Positions 20,126 through 32,068 are shown, counted from the first letter of the stretch. The stretch is DNA of 64,000 nucleotides from Rhinopithecus roxellana (GCF_007565055.1 NC_044568.1:22746620-22810619); one strand, 5' to 3'. Notes: a model not told the origin generated them from the sequence alone. A program made the numbers and translations.

Positions 20126-20654
20126 ATTGTTATTTAGCGTTAGTGGGAACAGGAACTTCTGAAAGAGCTCCTATATACCAAGCAGCAACATTTCCTTTTA
20201 AAATGATGAACTAGATATCAGAAAAGGTAGTGTTAGAGAGAGTCATCCTGGTGGTGTGTATATATGTTTGTGAGTGCACATGCCTGTGTTATGTTTTAAA
20301 GCATAAAGCTTTAAAGATAATTAAAGACAAAAAAAGAGTTGCAAATAGCACCCATGAGTGACTCTGACTAAAAATAGGCAACATGATGTGTGGAATTAAA
20401 TAGAAAAATCTTCCCAGTTGCTGTCTGTTACATTCTTTCAGGTTACATTATCTTGAACTGCCTTAAGTGAAAGATTTCATTGGGAAAGAAGGAGAAAAAG
20501 AAATAAAAGACTCTTCTAAGAAAAGGATAGAAACTAATTTTCAACTCTCTCAAAATGCCACGTGTGGGCCACAAAACTGGGTGACCATTGGGTGAAAATG
20601 TAATTGTGGCTTTCACACGTGCACACAAGCGCTCACACACTCACACCTGCTCAC
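20126..20654. other. Unique sequence, no gene seen
   Basis: Contains short CA/TG-rich patches (near 20260 and 20615-20650) only. Confidence 0.45.
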
Positions 20655-20830
20655 TAAACATGCTGCAGGCAGTTCTCAAAGGTCTTCATGTGGATCATCT
20701 CGTTTAAGACTCAAAACAACTCAAGAATTTACTGTTAATATGCCCATTTTACAGATCAGGAAAACTGAGGTTTGTGGAAATTCAGTAACTTGTGCAGTCG
20801 GGGTTCTAACCCCTCCGAGCAGTCTGACAG
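20655..20830 (-). mobile_element. MIR
   Basis: TCATCTCGTTTAAGACTCAAAACAAC, GCCCATTTTACAGATCAGG and AAAACTGAGGTTTGTGG are the reverse MIR core. Confidence 0.8.
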
Positions 20831-22148
20831 TTAAGCTTGGATTCATAGCTCCTGGTTCCACTGGCTCAGTGGACGCTGACAAATTTTATAACCCACAAAG
20901 GAGGCAGAAGAGAACTGGGGGGAAAAGGTGACCCTAGGGTTGAAGAGCTTGGCTTCCATTCTGGCAGTGAATGAACCAGCTGTGTGACTCTCAGGGAGTC
21001 CAGGGTCTTATCTGACCCAGTGTCCAGTTCTGTCCCCTGGGTAATAATAAGAACTGAAGGTGGGGCTGTACTTTGAGCTGCACAGCCAAATCCAGACTGG
21101 GGGATGGTTTCTTTTCTATCCTTTCTTTTCCTGTGACCAAAGCACCCCATCCTTGAACATGAGGTCCTGGTTTTACTTTCTTTGGCTTAAGAGCAGCATT
21201 TGAGAGAAGTCAACAATCCGGAGACACGGGAGACAGCCACGCAGAGGAAGACAAACAGAACTGACACAGAGCAAAAATGCAAAGGTATTCAAAATGTGGG
21301 CTCTCATTTCCACTCCCCTGCCTGAAGCCTGCCAGACACTGGGCTTTGAGAAAGAAAAAAAAATCTGATTTGTACTGAAAAGGGCCAAAAATAACCTTGC
21401 TTTCTCCTGCAGAAGAAAACAGAAAACTCTGCGGTTTTCTCCCTTTTGGATTTCCTTTTTCCTTGGCTGTGGTTGGCAGGATGAGGCTGGGCTCTGGGCT
21501 TAGGCCTGGGTGGAAACAAGAGGCCAAAACAGTGAAGGGTGACAAGGGGGATGGAGGGGACAAGGCTGAGGTGGGGCTGACGCTGATTTAAAGGCCCGTG
21601 TTTGACGAGCCCATGTTGACGAGCTCCAGAAAGAGACAGTCACAGGGAAAAGAAGACTTCACTTGCGTATGCTAATTGCAAATCATTTCTAATCAGGAAT
21701 AGGCCTGTTTTCCTGTCCCTCTAAAATACCTTGCATGTTCCTACTTTGCATCCCCACTGCCCTGATGTGTTTCTGACTGTTTTGCCAAAGTCTCCTCCCT
21801 GGACTCCCAGCTTCCCAGCTATTTCTATCTTTTTCACGTTTTCTAAAATACAACTCTAATGTCCCTCCTTGTTCAAAAGCTTCTGGTGAGGCTCCATCAG
21901 CCACAGATAACTGTCTGTATTACATCTCAAGCTGCATATTTTTCTGTCTCCCTGAAATCTCAGTCATCTTTCTGAGTTTGCAAACCTTTTCTCCAGCCTC
22001 TTGCTTTCGTCAATAATCACTCACCACTCCCCTCGGTGTCCCAGCCCACCATCCATCCTTCATGGCAGAGCTCTTACTTCTTCTCCTCCACAATGTCTTC
22101 CTTAGCTCCAAGTGGTTCCTCTACTCTAAAGAAAGGACTCTTTTCACA
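20831..22148. other. Unique sequence with a small motif cluster
   Basis: No gene recognised. 21600-21626 holds two TTGACGAGC words, and 21668-21690 holds ATGCTAATTGCAAAT, which resembles POU/octamer-type sites. 21860-22010 might be diverged L2 (CAAAAGCTTCTGGTGAGGC). Confidence 0.4.
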
Positions 22149-22149
22149 A

Positions 22150-22300
22150 ATGCTTTCTCACCGAGTTGTCACATTGGCCCTAAACACTGAATGCAAGTTC
22201 CCGCAGCTTGCTGGTGAGAAACCCAGGGTTCAGAGAGAAGACAGAACCTGCTCAAGGTCACAGACCTCATAGGTGTTGAAGCTGATGCACCCTTGACTCC
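22150..22300 (-). mobile_element. MIR-like fragment
   Basis: GGTGAGAAACCCAGGGTTCAGAGAG, then CTGCTCAAGGTCACAGAC, matches the reverse MIR core. Confidence 0.65.
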
Positions 22301-23042
22301 TGGGCCGGATGCCTTTGTGATTGGCAGCTGCCAAAACCACACTGGAGTTTCTCTCACATTCCAGAAACCCCTAAATTTCATGCCATGCTGTTTCTCTGAA
22401 ATAATTAAGCACAAGTTTAGGGAGTCACTAGTGCTGGAGGGAGAGAGTCAGTGTTGTTGCTCTGGATGTTTTTGGCCTCAAGTTTCTCCACGATGGGTAC
22501 AATGTATTTTTAGCTCTGAAATTCAGCAGGGTGTGATAATTCCTGCCTTTTTTTTTTCTTTCAAATGCATACCCTATTGTTAAGCACAGAGGAAAACCAT
22601 GATCAGGTCAAGGAGGACTCAAACATTGACATACACAGCCCAGGAGAGAGAAGGAGGCTCCACAGTGAGTGTGTCTTAGTTTTCAGGAGAGAGCTGGACC
22701 TATGTTGAAAATGCTTTGATGGTGAAGACTGTGTGGAGTGACCGTGACCATTTCCAGTGCTGAGTCTCTGCTGGACGGACATTTGTGTAAATTACAACCC
22801 TGACCCCACACAGGAGGAGCCCCTGCTTCCATACTTTTCTACTAACCTCTTTGGTCATAGTTCTCCCCAGCCCCGCTCATGAGGAAGGGCTGTCCCTGAG
22901 AGCTGCCAGCCCCTAGACTTGATGTCCATTTTCAGAGATCCAGCAAATTGTTGTTGATCTCCTTTCAGAGACAGGACTTGGTGGTTCCCAACAATCCCTA
23001 AGGAGTCTGTGAACTCTTGAGATAGAAAAACTCCAGGGCACG
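22301..23042. other. Unique sequence, no gene seen
   Basis: No repeat recognised apart from a T run near 22549-22557. Confidence 0.45.
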
Positions 23043-23050
23043 TTATAGAG

Positions 23051-23212
23051 CAGTGGTTTTGAAAATGTTAGGCTACCGGCATGAGCTTCACCTGATAACT
23101 TGTTACATATGCAGATTCTCAGTCCCCACCCTGGTCAGAAATGGGAAGAGGGGTGCCATCTGTGTTTTGACAAACCTTGCAGCTGATTCTGATGCAAGTT
23201 TGAGAACCACTG
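23051..23212 (-). mobile_element. MER5A hAT (Charlie) element with target duplication
   Basis: Terminal inverted repeats CAGTGGTTTTGA and TTGAGAACCACTG. Interior ACTTGTTACATATGCAGATTCTCAG matches reverse MER5A. The flanks TTATAGAG (23043-23050) and TTATGGAC (23213-23220) match at 6 of 8 bases. Length 162 bp, near that of intact MER5A; no transposase. Confidence 0.85.
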
Positions 23213-23469
23213 TTATGGACAGACATGAACAGGGCAGGAGGCACTCCCAGTAGGAGTCCACATTTTATTCCATTTCTACTTCCAAAGGCAATACCAAGTA
23301 GGCAGTGACCCACATCCCCATCCGCAACCCTATTTTAAGAGGTTCATCTAATCGCTGATGTGCTGCAGTTTCAGCTTCTGTAGCAACTTCAACATCCTCA
23401 GCCTAGGCTGGTGGCCTCTCCCATCAAAGCCGTGCTACAGAAGACTGAACAGGTCCTTGTTAACTGGAC

Positions 23470-23640
23470 AGTGAGTGCCTTGTGTGGTCCATGCATTGTG
23501 TTAACCTCCAGAGACATTGTGTAAAACAAGATTAACAGTGTCTGTCTTCATGGAACTGAGAGGCTGGCAGAAATAATACACATTAAACAAACTGTAATGT
23601 GTGAAGTTGGTGCCCCAGTAGAGACAGAGAGGGAGCACTG
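23470..23640 (-). mobile_element. L2 LINE tail
   Basis: GTGTCTGTCTTCATGGAACTGAGAGGCTGG, and AATAATACACATTAAACAAAC, resemble the reverse L2 end. Confidence 0.6.
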
Positions 23641-23684
23641 TCACTCCATAGCAGAAAGACCCGCCTGACTCAGTTCACCATTAT

Positions 23685-23935
23685 AAAGAGAAGGGGAGAG
23701 AGGAAGAAAGGGTGAAAGAGAGGGAGGGAAGAAGGAAGGAAAGAAGAAAAGGAAGAAAGGAAGGAAAGAAAAAGAGAGGAGGGAGTGAAGAAGGGAGGAA
23801 GAAGGAAGAAAGAAAAGGAGGCAGGAAGGAAAGAAAAGGAAGAAAGGAAGGAAGGAACAAAGGGAGGAGGCAGTGGAGAAGAAAGGAAGAAGGAAGAAAG
23901 AAAAGGAGGTGGAAAGGAAGAAAAGGAGAGAAATT
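23685..23935. repeat. GA-rich polypurine tract
   Basis: About 250 bases almost all A/G (GGAAGAAAGG, AGGAAGGAAAG units) with only a few T or C. The 77-codon Lys/Glu/Arg frame at 23712-23945 is a shadow of this tract. Confidence 0.95.
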
Positions 23936-24784
23936 ATCTGGTTAAATTTTGATCCCTAAAAACAATCTGCATCTAAGTGTTTTACACTTGCCTTAGATAA
24001 ATGTCTTAGAAAAGGTTTTGAAATAGAATAACTTGGCGATCTATTCTTCTTTCTGCCCAGTGAACTCCTCTGATATGAAAAAGCCATCCTCCTCCTGCCA
24101 TGTAGCAACGGTTCCCAGAATACAACAGGAATTCCTATGATTTGAGAACGCTTTTGTAATCACTCCCTTGCTAGCACAAAGCCCAGAACCTTGGAGGCTT
24201 GTGCATAGAAAGGGGATTTTCTCAAAAAGCAGTGTGGCTGAAAGGAAACTACCTGACATGTAAGCACCCCATGGAATAGTCGTTTCCCCATGCCTGGTTA
24301 TCCCATACTTGGTTTTGCCCATGCTTGACTATGGGAGACTGGGGGAGCCACACCCTTCTTCCTTGCCAACATGACCCAAGTGTTGGTCATTGTCTGGCAC
24401 CCTGTGCCCCAGGAGTGACTGTACCTGTCTTAGGCCCAGCAGGTGAATCTAAATTAGTCTTGGCCAGTGCTCGTCTGTCCAGATTACACATAAGAATCAT
24501 CCAGAGAGCGTTAAAGTATGTCCCCACTGGGATGATTTTTTCGGGATTCACTTCTGTTCAATGGGATATGAAGGTAGTTGTACTAAAAGGCTTTCTTATT
24601 TTTGATAAGAGACCCGTGGAGGAAAGAAAAAATGACTGATTTCTACCTCAAGACATCACTCCCTGCTTTTAATGCCTGGGATTGCAGCAGCCATTATGGG
24701 ACAGGCTAACCCACTGGGAATGGCAAAACAGAAAGGTGGAAAGAGCTTAGGTCATTGAGGATGTCAGTGAGCCTCGAAGTTAAC
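23936..24784. other. Unique sequence, no gene seen
   Basis: TACACATAAGAATCATCCAGAGAGCG (24485-24510) looks like a MER5-type fragment but is too short to call. The 104-codon frame at 24325-24639 has no known domain. Confidence 0.4.
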
Positions 24785-24985
24785 CAACTCTGAACCCCGT
24801 ACTTCTGTAGTTAGCAGTCATGTGACTTTGGAAATACCAACCAAGCTCTGTTTTCTTTATTTGAAAAATGAGGATGAAAACACTCAGCTCATAGTGCTGT
24901 TGTGCAGATTGATCAGATTAGGAATTAATACATCTGAAATGCTTAGCAGAGTGCCTGACTCTAAAAAAATAGTAAATAATGATAA
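24785..24985 (+). mobile_element. MIR
   Basis: GCAGTCATGTGACTTTGG, TTTGAAAAATGAGGATG, and CTTAGCAGAGTGCCTGACTC follow forward MIR. Confidence 0.8.
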
Positions 24986-25659
24986 TGATGACAATAAGAT
25001 GGTTAATATTAAAAATAATGCTACCAGTGATTGTTGCTTATCCTAAGAAGAGTAGAGTGCCATCATTCCCTCCCATATCCATACTTTAGATAATCTGCTT
25101 TTCTTAATGTAACTCTGAGATTATGTTAGGGTTTGGATTGTTTTTTATTTATCTTCTAAAGTTTTAAAAATTATTGTCATAATCTAAATATACATCTTTT
25201 TCTAATGGACGATATCATGATTTATTCCTGGGGTAGAGTCAAGATAGGTTTTTATCACGTGAACTTCTTTTGAGCCAGCTCTGCTTTCTGCTTTCTCAGT
25301 GAATTTGCAAATAGCACCAGGACTGGACACCATGTGCTAGTGGTCCAGACTGGGTGGATTGGGTTGGGCACCATAATGAATGTTGACCCTTGGAGGTTGG
25401 CAGCCTCATCCCTTCCCATGTCATGTTAATCAGACACACCAGTGTTCATTTATCGTATGCATGGCAATTAGAGATGAATCTCAGTGGGACAGTCTCAGGA
25501 CAACTTCCCATTAGAACTCTTTTCAATTCCTTCTGGCCCCGTCTCTGCAATGAACTCAGCCAGCTAGGCTGGGGTGTTAGTGCTCCCTCTTTTCTATGTG
25601 CTCTGGGACATCTCAGGGTAAACTGCAGACTTTTCAGCATGGCCTCAAAGGTGAGAGAT
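24986..25659. other. Unique sequence, no gene seen
   Basis: Slightly AT-rich, GATAATGATGACAATAAG near 24980. Overlapping 107- and 103-codon frames on opposite strands (25390-25757) have no known domain. Confidence 0.45.
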
Positions 25660-25805
25660 AACCTGGCGTTGTGGTTTCCAAAGGAGACTCCAGAGTCAAA
25701 TTCTCTGGGTTGAGTTTGTCCCTCTGTTTGCGTGATCTTAGGTGAGCTACTTACCATCGTAAGGGTTATTCGTTTCTGTACTTTAAAAATGAAGCAGTTG
25801 GACTT
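25660..25805 (+). mobile_element. MIR
   Basis: CCAGAGTCAAATTCTCTGGGTTGAG, GATCTTAGGTGAGCTACTTACC and TTTAAAAATGAAGCAG match forward MIR. Confidence 0.75.
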
Positions 25806-26584
25806 CTCAGCTGCAAGATTCTCAGATTAAAAAACTACCAGAGAAATCTATTTCTCATGCAGGCATATATTAATGTATTTATTTTCACAGAAAGAGGTTT
25901 ATCTCAGGGTGAAGGTTCTCAGTGCTTGAATAAAATAAGTTCTCTTCAAGTGTGCCTCTTGTTTTTATAATATTCAATTGTCTTCTCGTCTGGATGAAAA
26001 GACCCCAAATTTTACACAGTGAAGTTCACATCAATCTTTTATTTCCACCAGATAGCTCAAGGTTACGATGTTCTCTTGTCTTTGATAGAAAACAAGGCCA
26101 GACAGAGCAGAATATATGAATTAGGCCTAGCTTTTCTCTTGGAGGAACAGGAGGGTGATGCTGCTTCCCCTTTTTTTGTTGTTCATTATTTATTATTATA
26201 GAGATTTATAAAGGGCCTTTTCTTAAGCACTTCACAAAGCAGATTGGAACAGAAAAGTAATGTAGTTAAACCTACTAAATTGCTGATATAGAGGAAAAAT
26301 TGAGTTGGGTTTAAGGAACCCAATGTGACCAATAATATTATTCCTAGAGACAATTACTAAGACTCTGTTCCCTAAGGTACTTTATGCTTCTACTCTGAGC
26401 ACCAGGAACAGGAGTAGGGGGAAAGTGTGGGTCTCTCTGAACCCTCCATCCTGTTCAATTGCAGCCTTTATTAGGATTCTTTAAATGAGAACCTCTCAAT
26501 GCCAGCCTCTGTTGCCTTGCTAAGTTTCTAGAGCATTCTCCCCAACTTATTTTAGACTCTTCCAATGCCATTGTTTTCATATTG
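25806..26584. other. Unique AT-leaning sequence, no gene seen
   Basis: No repeat recognised; T-rich patch near 26170-26200. Confidence 0.45.
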
Positions 26585-26850
26585 TACCCTTTCTAGAAAG
26601 CCTCCTTTGACCAGCCTTGTCCACAGGTTAGGAGCCCTTCTTCTTAGGCGTCCCCACAGTGTTCTGAACTTGCCCTAATGGCTCCTATAGGAATCATCTG
26701 TTGACTTGTTTGAATCTCTCACTAGCTTGGGAGCTCTGGGTGAGGAAAAGCCACATCTCCCCTTGCTCATTACCTTATAATCAGCATTAAGTGTAAGATT
26801 GGCTTGCCATGCTTTGCAGATGCTGAATAAATAGCTCTCAACTGAACGAG
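26585..26850 (+). mobile_element. L2 LINE 3' end
   Basis: AAAGCCTCCTTTGACCAGCC, CTAGCTTGGGAGCTCTGGG and GATGCTGAATAAATAGCTC follow forward L2, ending in the tail type GCTGAATAAAT. Confidence 0.7.
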
Positions 26851-27039
26851 TGGAGTCCTGAATTCACACCTGCATCCCGCTGAGGATTCAGACTACACTG
26901 GCGTTTCTCCTCCAGTGTGAGCTTAACTTGAGTCTACATTTTCCGTGAGACGCTCATTCTGTTCATGCACAGCCCTTACTAGCTCTGCCTCATGCTGAGC
27001 TCCCCCTTCTCTGAAGTTATAACTGTGCACTCCATAGTG

Positions 27040-27265
27040 GAGGGTTCACGATTATGGATTTTAGAGTGAAACTTTCTGAGTTCAAGTTTAAGATCCCCCT
27101 AGACACTCCTTGTGGGATCTTAGGCAAATGACTTAAACTCTGAAATCTTGCCTCCTCATTTGTCAAATGGAAATGCTAGAATTTATTCCTCCATGTTATC
27201 GTGAGGATTGATTATATGAATAAATATTTGCAAAGCCCTTGGCATAGTGCCTGAGCCAATTCAAA
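27040..27265 (+). mobile_element. MIR, nearly full length
   Basis: GATTATGGATTTTAGAGTGAAACTTTCTGAG, GGCAAATGACTTAAACTCTG, CGTGAGGATTGATTATATG and CCCTTGGCATAGTGCCTGAG all lie in order. Confidence 0.85.
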
Positions 27266-27489
27266 TGTTTACCAAAAAGAAATAAAATACCAACCCCCTC
27301 AGTATAATTTGGAGTTTCTAGAATGTTCAAGCCCTGCTGCTGAGGAGGATCTGGGGCTCTTTGGAAGCATCAGAGAGCATACAGCTTTCTCAAATACCAG
27401 ATATCTGGACCATCATCCTGGAGGCAGTCTTGCCAATACCCTGCCATACACAGCCATTAAGCCTTTGCTGACTTACAGTGTATGGCGTT

Positions 27490-27625
27490 GGGAGGTCTTT
27501 CTCTCCACTAGGGCAAAAGTTCTTCCAAACCAGGAATCACGACATTTTATTTGTGTGTCCCAACACTTCACATTGTATTTGGTTTAAAGTCAGTACCCCA
27601 TAGATGTTTGTTGAATGAGTCATTG
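27490..27625 (+). mobile_element. L2 LINE tail
   Basis: CTCCACTAGGGCAAAAGTTC, CAGGAATCACGACATTTTATTTGTGTGTCC and ATAGATGTTTGTTGAATGAG are the L2 3' terminus. Confidence 0.75.
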
Positions 27626-27884
27626 AGAATGGTAGACACACAACCCACTGAAGATAGGTACCCGTCACCCCTTCAGTGAGCTCTGATCATTAGGTACCTT
27701 CCCTTATTCTAAGACACTTCCTTTTAACTCCAGAACCATTCACACAATTGGTTTATCCTTAGGAGTCTGCCTCAGGTCCCCAACCATGTGCCAAATCCAA
27801 GCCCACAAAACTGATACACTCTCTGTGCCCTGACATTGACTGTGTCTTCTCTCCATCCACAGTTTGGCAAACGTTTCTACAGAT

Positions 27885-27975
27885 CTAGTGTTCTAGACTC
27901 TGTCCTTGGCACTATGGAGTTAACCAAGAATGAAAAAGGGCTTTGTCCTGGTTGAGCTCACACTCTGTTATGGGT
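27885..27975 (-). mobile_element. L2 LINE tail fragment
   Basis: CTCTGTCCTTGGCACTATGG and CTGGTTGAGCTCACACTCTG resemble the reverse L2 tail. Confidence 0.55.
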
Positions 27976-29300
27976 TATGTCCTGCCATAGTTGGGAAGAC
28001 CGTATGCTCTTATCCCTGCCTCCTGCCTGAGACAGACTTCAAGCCACTCTGGCACTAGCGGCATCTCAAGTGTAACCATTCCCTGAATTCCACTGTCATG
28101 AGAATAGCCCTTGTATATTAACATTAAGATAAGACTAAATTTGAGTGTCACATGCCCCCATAACACAGACATCTTCCAAAGGTGAGTTCCCTAAACTTGA
28201 CCCAGACCAGTTCCATCTCCCTTCACCTTTTCTGCATCTGACAGCCAACATTCATCATGTTCTGGACCCTAAGTCTCCTATCATCTCTCAGGAAATAAAT
28301 CAAAGAAGCACTCAAGTTAGCCTTCCAAATTCTTCCACTTACATGGTGCTTGTCACATACTTGGCTAAAGGGACTTTCTAGATTTAAACATATTTCACTC
28401 CCCATACTGCCCTAAAATAATTTTCTCTTAAATTCAAACAGTGCAGTGTGATAACTATAGCCATCCCCCCAACAAAAAAAAGATTAATATGGTCCAACTG
28501 GTTATAAATTTTGCATTCATTTCCTCCATATTTACGAACATTCATAAAAAATTGAGAAATCTCATGAGCTATATGGATGGGTCACTGTATAATTGCCTAC
28601 AAAGAGAAAAAAGGATTGAGGATATAGAAGTGAAGGAATAATGTATAATTCATAATATGAAGATGAAAGGTGGGTGAAGATGAAGCAGCTCTTCCCTTGA
28701 AAATATTTAATCATTTTTTAATATCAACACACCTTATTATAAAGACAACATGGCTTATCCAAATACAATCAGTAAAGTACTACCGTCTTTAATCAAAATA
28801 TTATGGAATTCTCAAATAGTTCCTAGAATAGAGCATTTTATGAATATGGTTCAAGTATCAGTTAAATACAGATTTCTTAATAGTTGAGCCATTATTTAAT
28901 TAAATAATATTTATATAATGACAATTGCATACTCCATAAGTGAAAGTTAGATTTAATGAGACATTTATTGGCTCAAATGATTAATAATAAAACTCTCTGT
29001 GCTGAAGGTAATTTATACACACACGATATGACCAAGAAAAAATACTCATCTTAATGCTTACCTTGTGTTCAGTGTTGGTTATCTCCTATCCAATTCAAAT
29101 AAATTCCTGGTTAAAAAGCATCAGCCCAAGACTTAAGGGCAATCATTAGGAGTGAAACAAAGAACAAAGGTTCCTTTTTAAACATGTCGAGGTTTCAGAA
29201 AGTGTTTGCAAAGATTTACATTTTATTTTACTAGTAAATTGATCCTTTTTTCTAATAATTTATGGAAATATCTCAGGAACCAGAAAGATAAAATAATTTA
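27976..29300. other. Unique, partly very AT-rich sequence
   Basis: From about 28680 AT-rich with repeated TAAT words (ATTTAATTAAATAATATTTATATAATG near 28896). No gene. It could be a regulatory block or simply AT-rich intergenic DNA. Confidence 0.4.
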
Positions 29301-29301
29301 T

Positions 29302-29446
29302 TTCTCTCTCCCCTGCCTCCCTCTGTCTCTCTCTCTCTCTTTTTTTTCTTCTTTCTCTTTCTTTCTCTCTTTCTTTCTTTCTTTCTTTCTTTCTCTCTTT
29401 CTTCCTTTCCTCTCCTTTCCTTTCTCTTTCTCTTTCCTCCTTTCTA
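29302..29446. repeat. CT-rich polypyrimidine tract
   Basis: TCTC and TTTC units for about 145 bases, including (TTTC)n at about 29366-29392. The Ser/Phe-rich and Glu/Lys-rich frames over it are shadows. Confidence 0.95.
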
Positions 29447-30415
29447 CTTGACAAGAAGGTAATTTGGTAATCATGGGGTCAATAAGTGCAGGGATATGTG
29501 GTTTATACTAAATACCTGTCAAACGCCAAGCACAGATTGAGGAACTTTAATGCACAATTTCAGAGGCAGAGAAAACATAGGCTTTTCGTGGACTTATAAA
29601 TGGAAGAAAATCCTGACAGGTGACTGTCATCGTAATCCTCCATGCAATTGGTATAACCCTCATGACAGGAAAGTAATATTGGTTAGGATGATCTTAGAGT
29701 ATTCTAGGATATATCTAAATGACCACTTGTAACTCCTTACAATGCCTATGTCTACATTATAAATCACAAACTTATGTTTGAGTCCTGGATTGACTACTGT
29801 CTTCATCCATTTTGTGCTGCTTGTGGAGGAAAAGTTAAATACTAAATTTGAACTCAGTTGAACATGGACACAAACAATGGTCACCAAGTCCTGGAACAGT
29901 TGTGTGGGCCCCTTGAGGCGTTCATCCATTGCTGTGTTGGAGTAATCTCTATTTCAATCTATTCCTATATATTAGTTACTGAAAAACAACAGACAATTGC
30001 AAAAACAAGTTGACCTTTTTGTGTTCCTTGAACCCAGTCATGAAGGACCCTTGTGACTGGGGCTTATGTCAAACAACTCGTTACAAAAAGAGCTAGGGTC
30101 CTAGACTGCACTGAAACTTCATGAGACCTCTCCTTATCTGTGCATGGACGAGTGGCCGACTCTGGAGCCCAGGCTGTTGCTTCCCAGTCTGGTGGTGAAT
30201 CTTCCATACTCTGGCAAGTGTAAATATCTTTTTCCATCTCCCCTTCCCATTACAATTTGCTTATTATATCAATCTGCTGTTATATCAATCTTATCAATCT
30301 ACTTAATATTATATGCTGCTTATGTCTGCATTGCCATTTACATGGGCTAAAGGTTGTTTACCCTTAGAGGTATTGTGTGTGTCTTTTCTTCTCCCCTCAC
30401 ACGTTTCCCACACAC
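29447..30415. other. Unique sequence, no gene seen
   Basis: No repeat recognised. The reverse frame at 29660-29929 (89 codons) has no known domain. ATCAATCTGCTGTTATATCAATC near 30270 is a small local repeat of TATATCAATCT. Confidence 0.45.
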
Positions 30416-30417
30416 AA

Positions 30418-30805
30418 CACTGCTGTAACAAAGTACCTGAGACAGGTAATTTGTAAAGAACAGAAACTTCTTTCTCATCAGTTCTGGAGTCTGGAAAGTC
30501 CAAGATTAGGGCACCAGAAGGTTTGGTTGTCTGGTGAGAGCTGCTCCCTGCTTCCAAAATGGTGCCTTGTGTCTACATCCTCCAGACAGGAGGAACTCTG
30601 TGCCTTTGGATGCAGAAGGTGCAAAGGGGAGAAAGTCGAAGGCTGTATGAAGCATCTTTTATAAGGGCCTAAATTCCATGCATGATGGTGGATCCTTCAT
30701 GGCCTAATCACCTCTTAAAGGTCCTCCTTCGTCTTAATGTGATCACATTGGCCATTAAGTTTCAGCACCTGGATTTTGGAGGAGACACACTCAAACCATA
30801 GCAAC
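30418..30805 (-). mobile_element. MLT1A/B-like MaLR LTR
   Basis: GCTGTAACAAAGTACCTGAG, GTAATTTGTAAAGAACAGAAAC, GGTTGTCTGGTGAGAGCTGC, CTTTTATAAGGGCC and GAGACACACTCAAACCATAGC are the reverse of MLT1A/B. Solo LTR. Confidence 0.85.
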
Positions 30806-30809
30806 CAGT

Positions 30810-30900
30810 TTCTACCTTTGCTTTGCCCTCAGTAAGACACTAAATGCCTTAAAGCCTCAGTTTCCTTCATGGCAAAATGGTGATATTGATGTACCCCTTT
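30810..30900 (+). mobile_element. MIR fragment
   Basis: TAAAGCCTCAGTTTCCTTCATGGCAAAATGG is the forward MIR core. Confidence 0.65.
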
Positions 30901-31705
30901 TACCTCCCATGCCTAACAGGAACAAATACAACATTAACAACCAAGAACTGTGTTCCCATTGCTCATTTCCCAGATTCCAGATGGAAGGTATATCATGACA
31001 TACAATTTTATCTGTGTCTTATCCTTCATGCCTGTCATGGTACCTTGTACAAAAAACACATCAGTTAAGATTGGAGGCATTCATGGACATATGGATTGAA
31101 CTCTAACGTGGTTCTCAATGATCTCTGTGGCAAGTCAGAAAGAAGAGGTGTCACAATGTTTGGAGACAGTGCTCAGAGCATCCAGTTTGCTGTGACCCTG
31201 GTCTCTTCCAGAAAACTGCCACTTCACTTGCACACTCTTATTGGCCAAACTACTGGTTCTGAAATTGGTCTATTATAAGCAGCAGCAGCTCTGATTTTGT
31301 AGTTGCCAAAATTATTATTTTGCAGTAAAAAATAGACTTCCCAATAAAATCAAAGTCTAGACTTACTCTGAGGTTGATTTGGCTTCTGTAAGTCCAAGGT
31401 TAGAGAAGGTATTAAGGGTTATTCAGAAGCATGAAGGACTGGCCACAGTTAGTAATTTTGTAAGAAAACTTTCTGAAGGTAAGGTATGGGGAATGGAATG
31501 GTTAAAAAATAATAAATATTGCTTGTTCCAATTTCTGCTAGAATTTCAACCATGGTTGTAGTTAGGTAAAGGACTATTGATTTTTGTTTATTCTGCTTTA
31601 TTCTAAATTTTCAGGCAGTAATATATAATGTTTACAAATGAGTTACATGCATTTTAGAAAACAATATTTTTCCTGCAATACAAATTCCTCCAAGATACTT
31701 GGGAA
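30901..31705. other. Unique sequence, no gene seen
   Basis: No repeat recognised; three plus-strand frames of about 60 codons have no known domain. Confidence 0.45.
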
Positions 31706-31709
31706 AGTA

Positions 31710-31875
31710 TACTGTTAAACCTGGCTCCCATATTGGATATTTGGGGTTTCAGTCCTATCTTCACCACTTAGTCGCTGTATAACTTTGGGGGAAAATCCCT
31801 AATGCCTCTCAGTGTTGGTTTACTCACCTTTAAAATTGAGATGATTATAATAACAACCCAATATGGTTGTTGATC
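31710..31875 (+). mobile_element. MIR
   Basis: CACCACTTAGTCGCTGTATAACTTTGG, then ACTCACCTTTAAAATTGAGATGATTATAATAAC, is forward MIR. Confidence 0.75.
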
Positions 31876-32017
31876 TCAGAATTTCAACTCTGTTCTTAAT
31901 AAAGAGAAAATAAATTCAGCTCCTGTAATTCTAATCTAGGGCCATTCTAGGACATAGATGATGGGGATAAGTTCTCATTTGCTATGCCTTGACATCACCT
32001 CTTCCAAAGCCTTTTGG

Positions 32018-32020
<3 letters not shown>

Positions 32021-32064
<44 letters not shown>
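32021..32064. repeat. (CA)n dinucleotide repeat
   Basis: About 44 bases of CA with one CATA unit near the left end. Confidence 0.95.

Positions 32065-32068
<4 letters not shown>

Noticed and set aside
23712..23945. Lys/Glu/Arg-rich 77-codon frame
   Set aside because: Pure shadow of the GA-rich tract.
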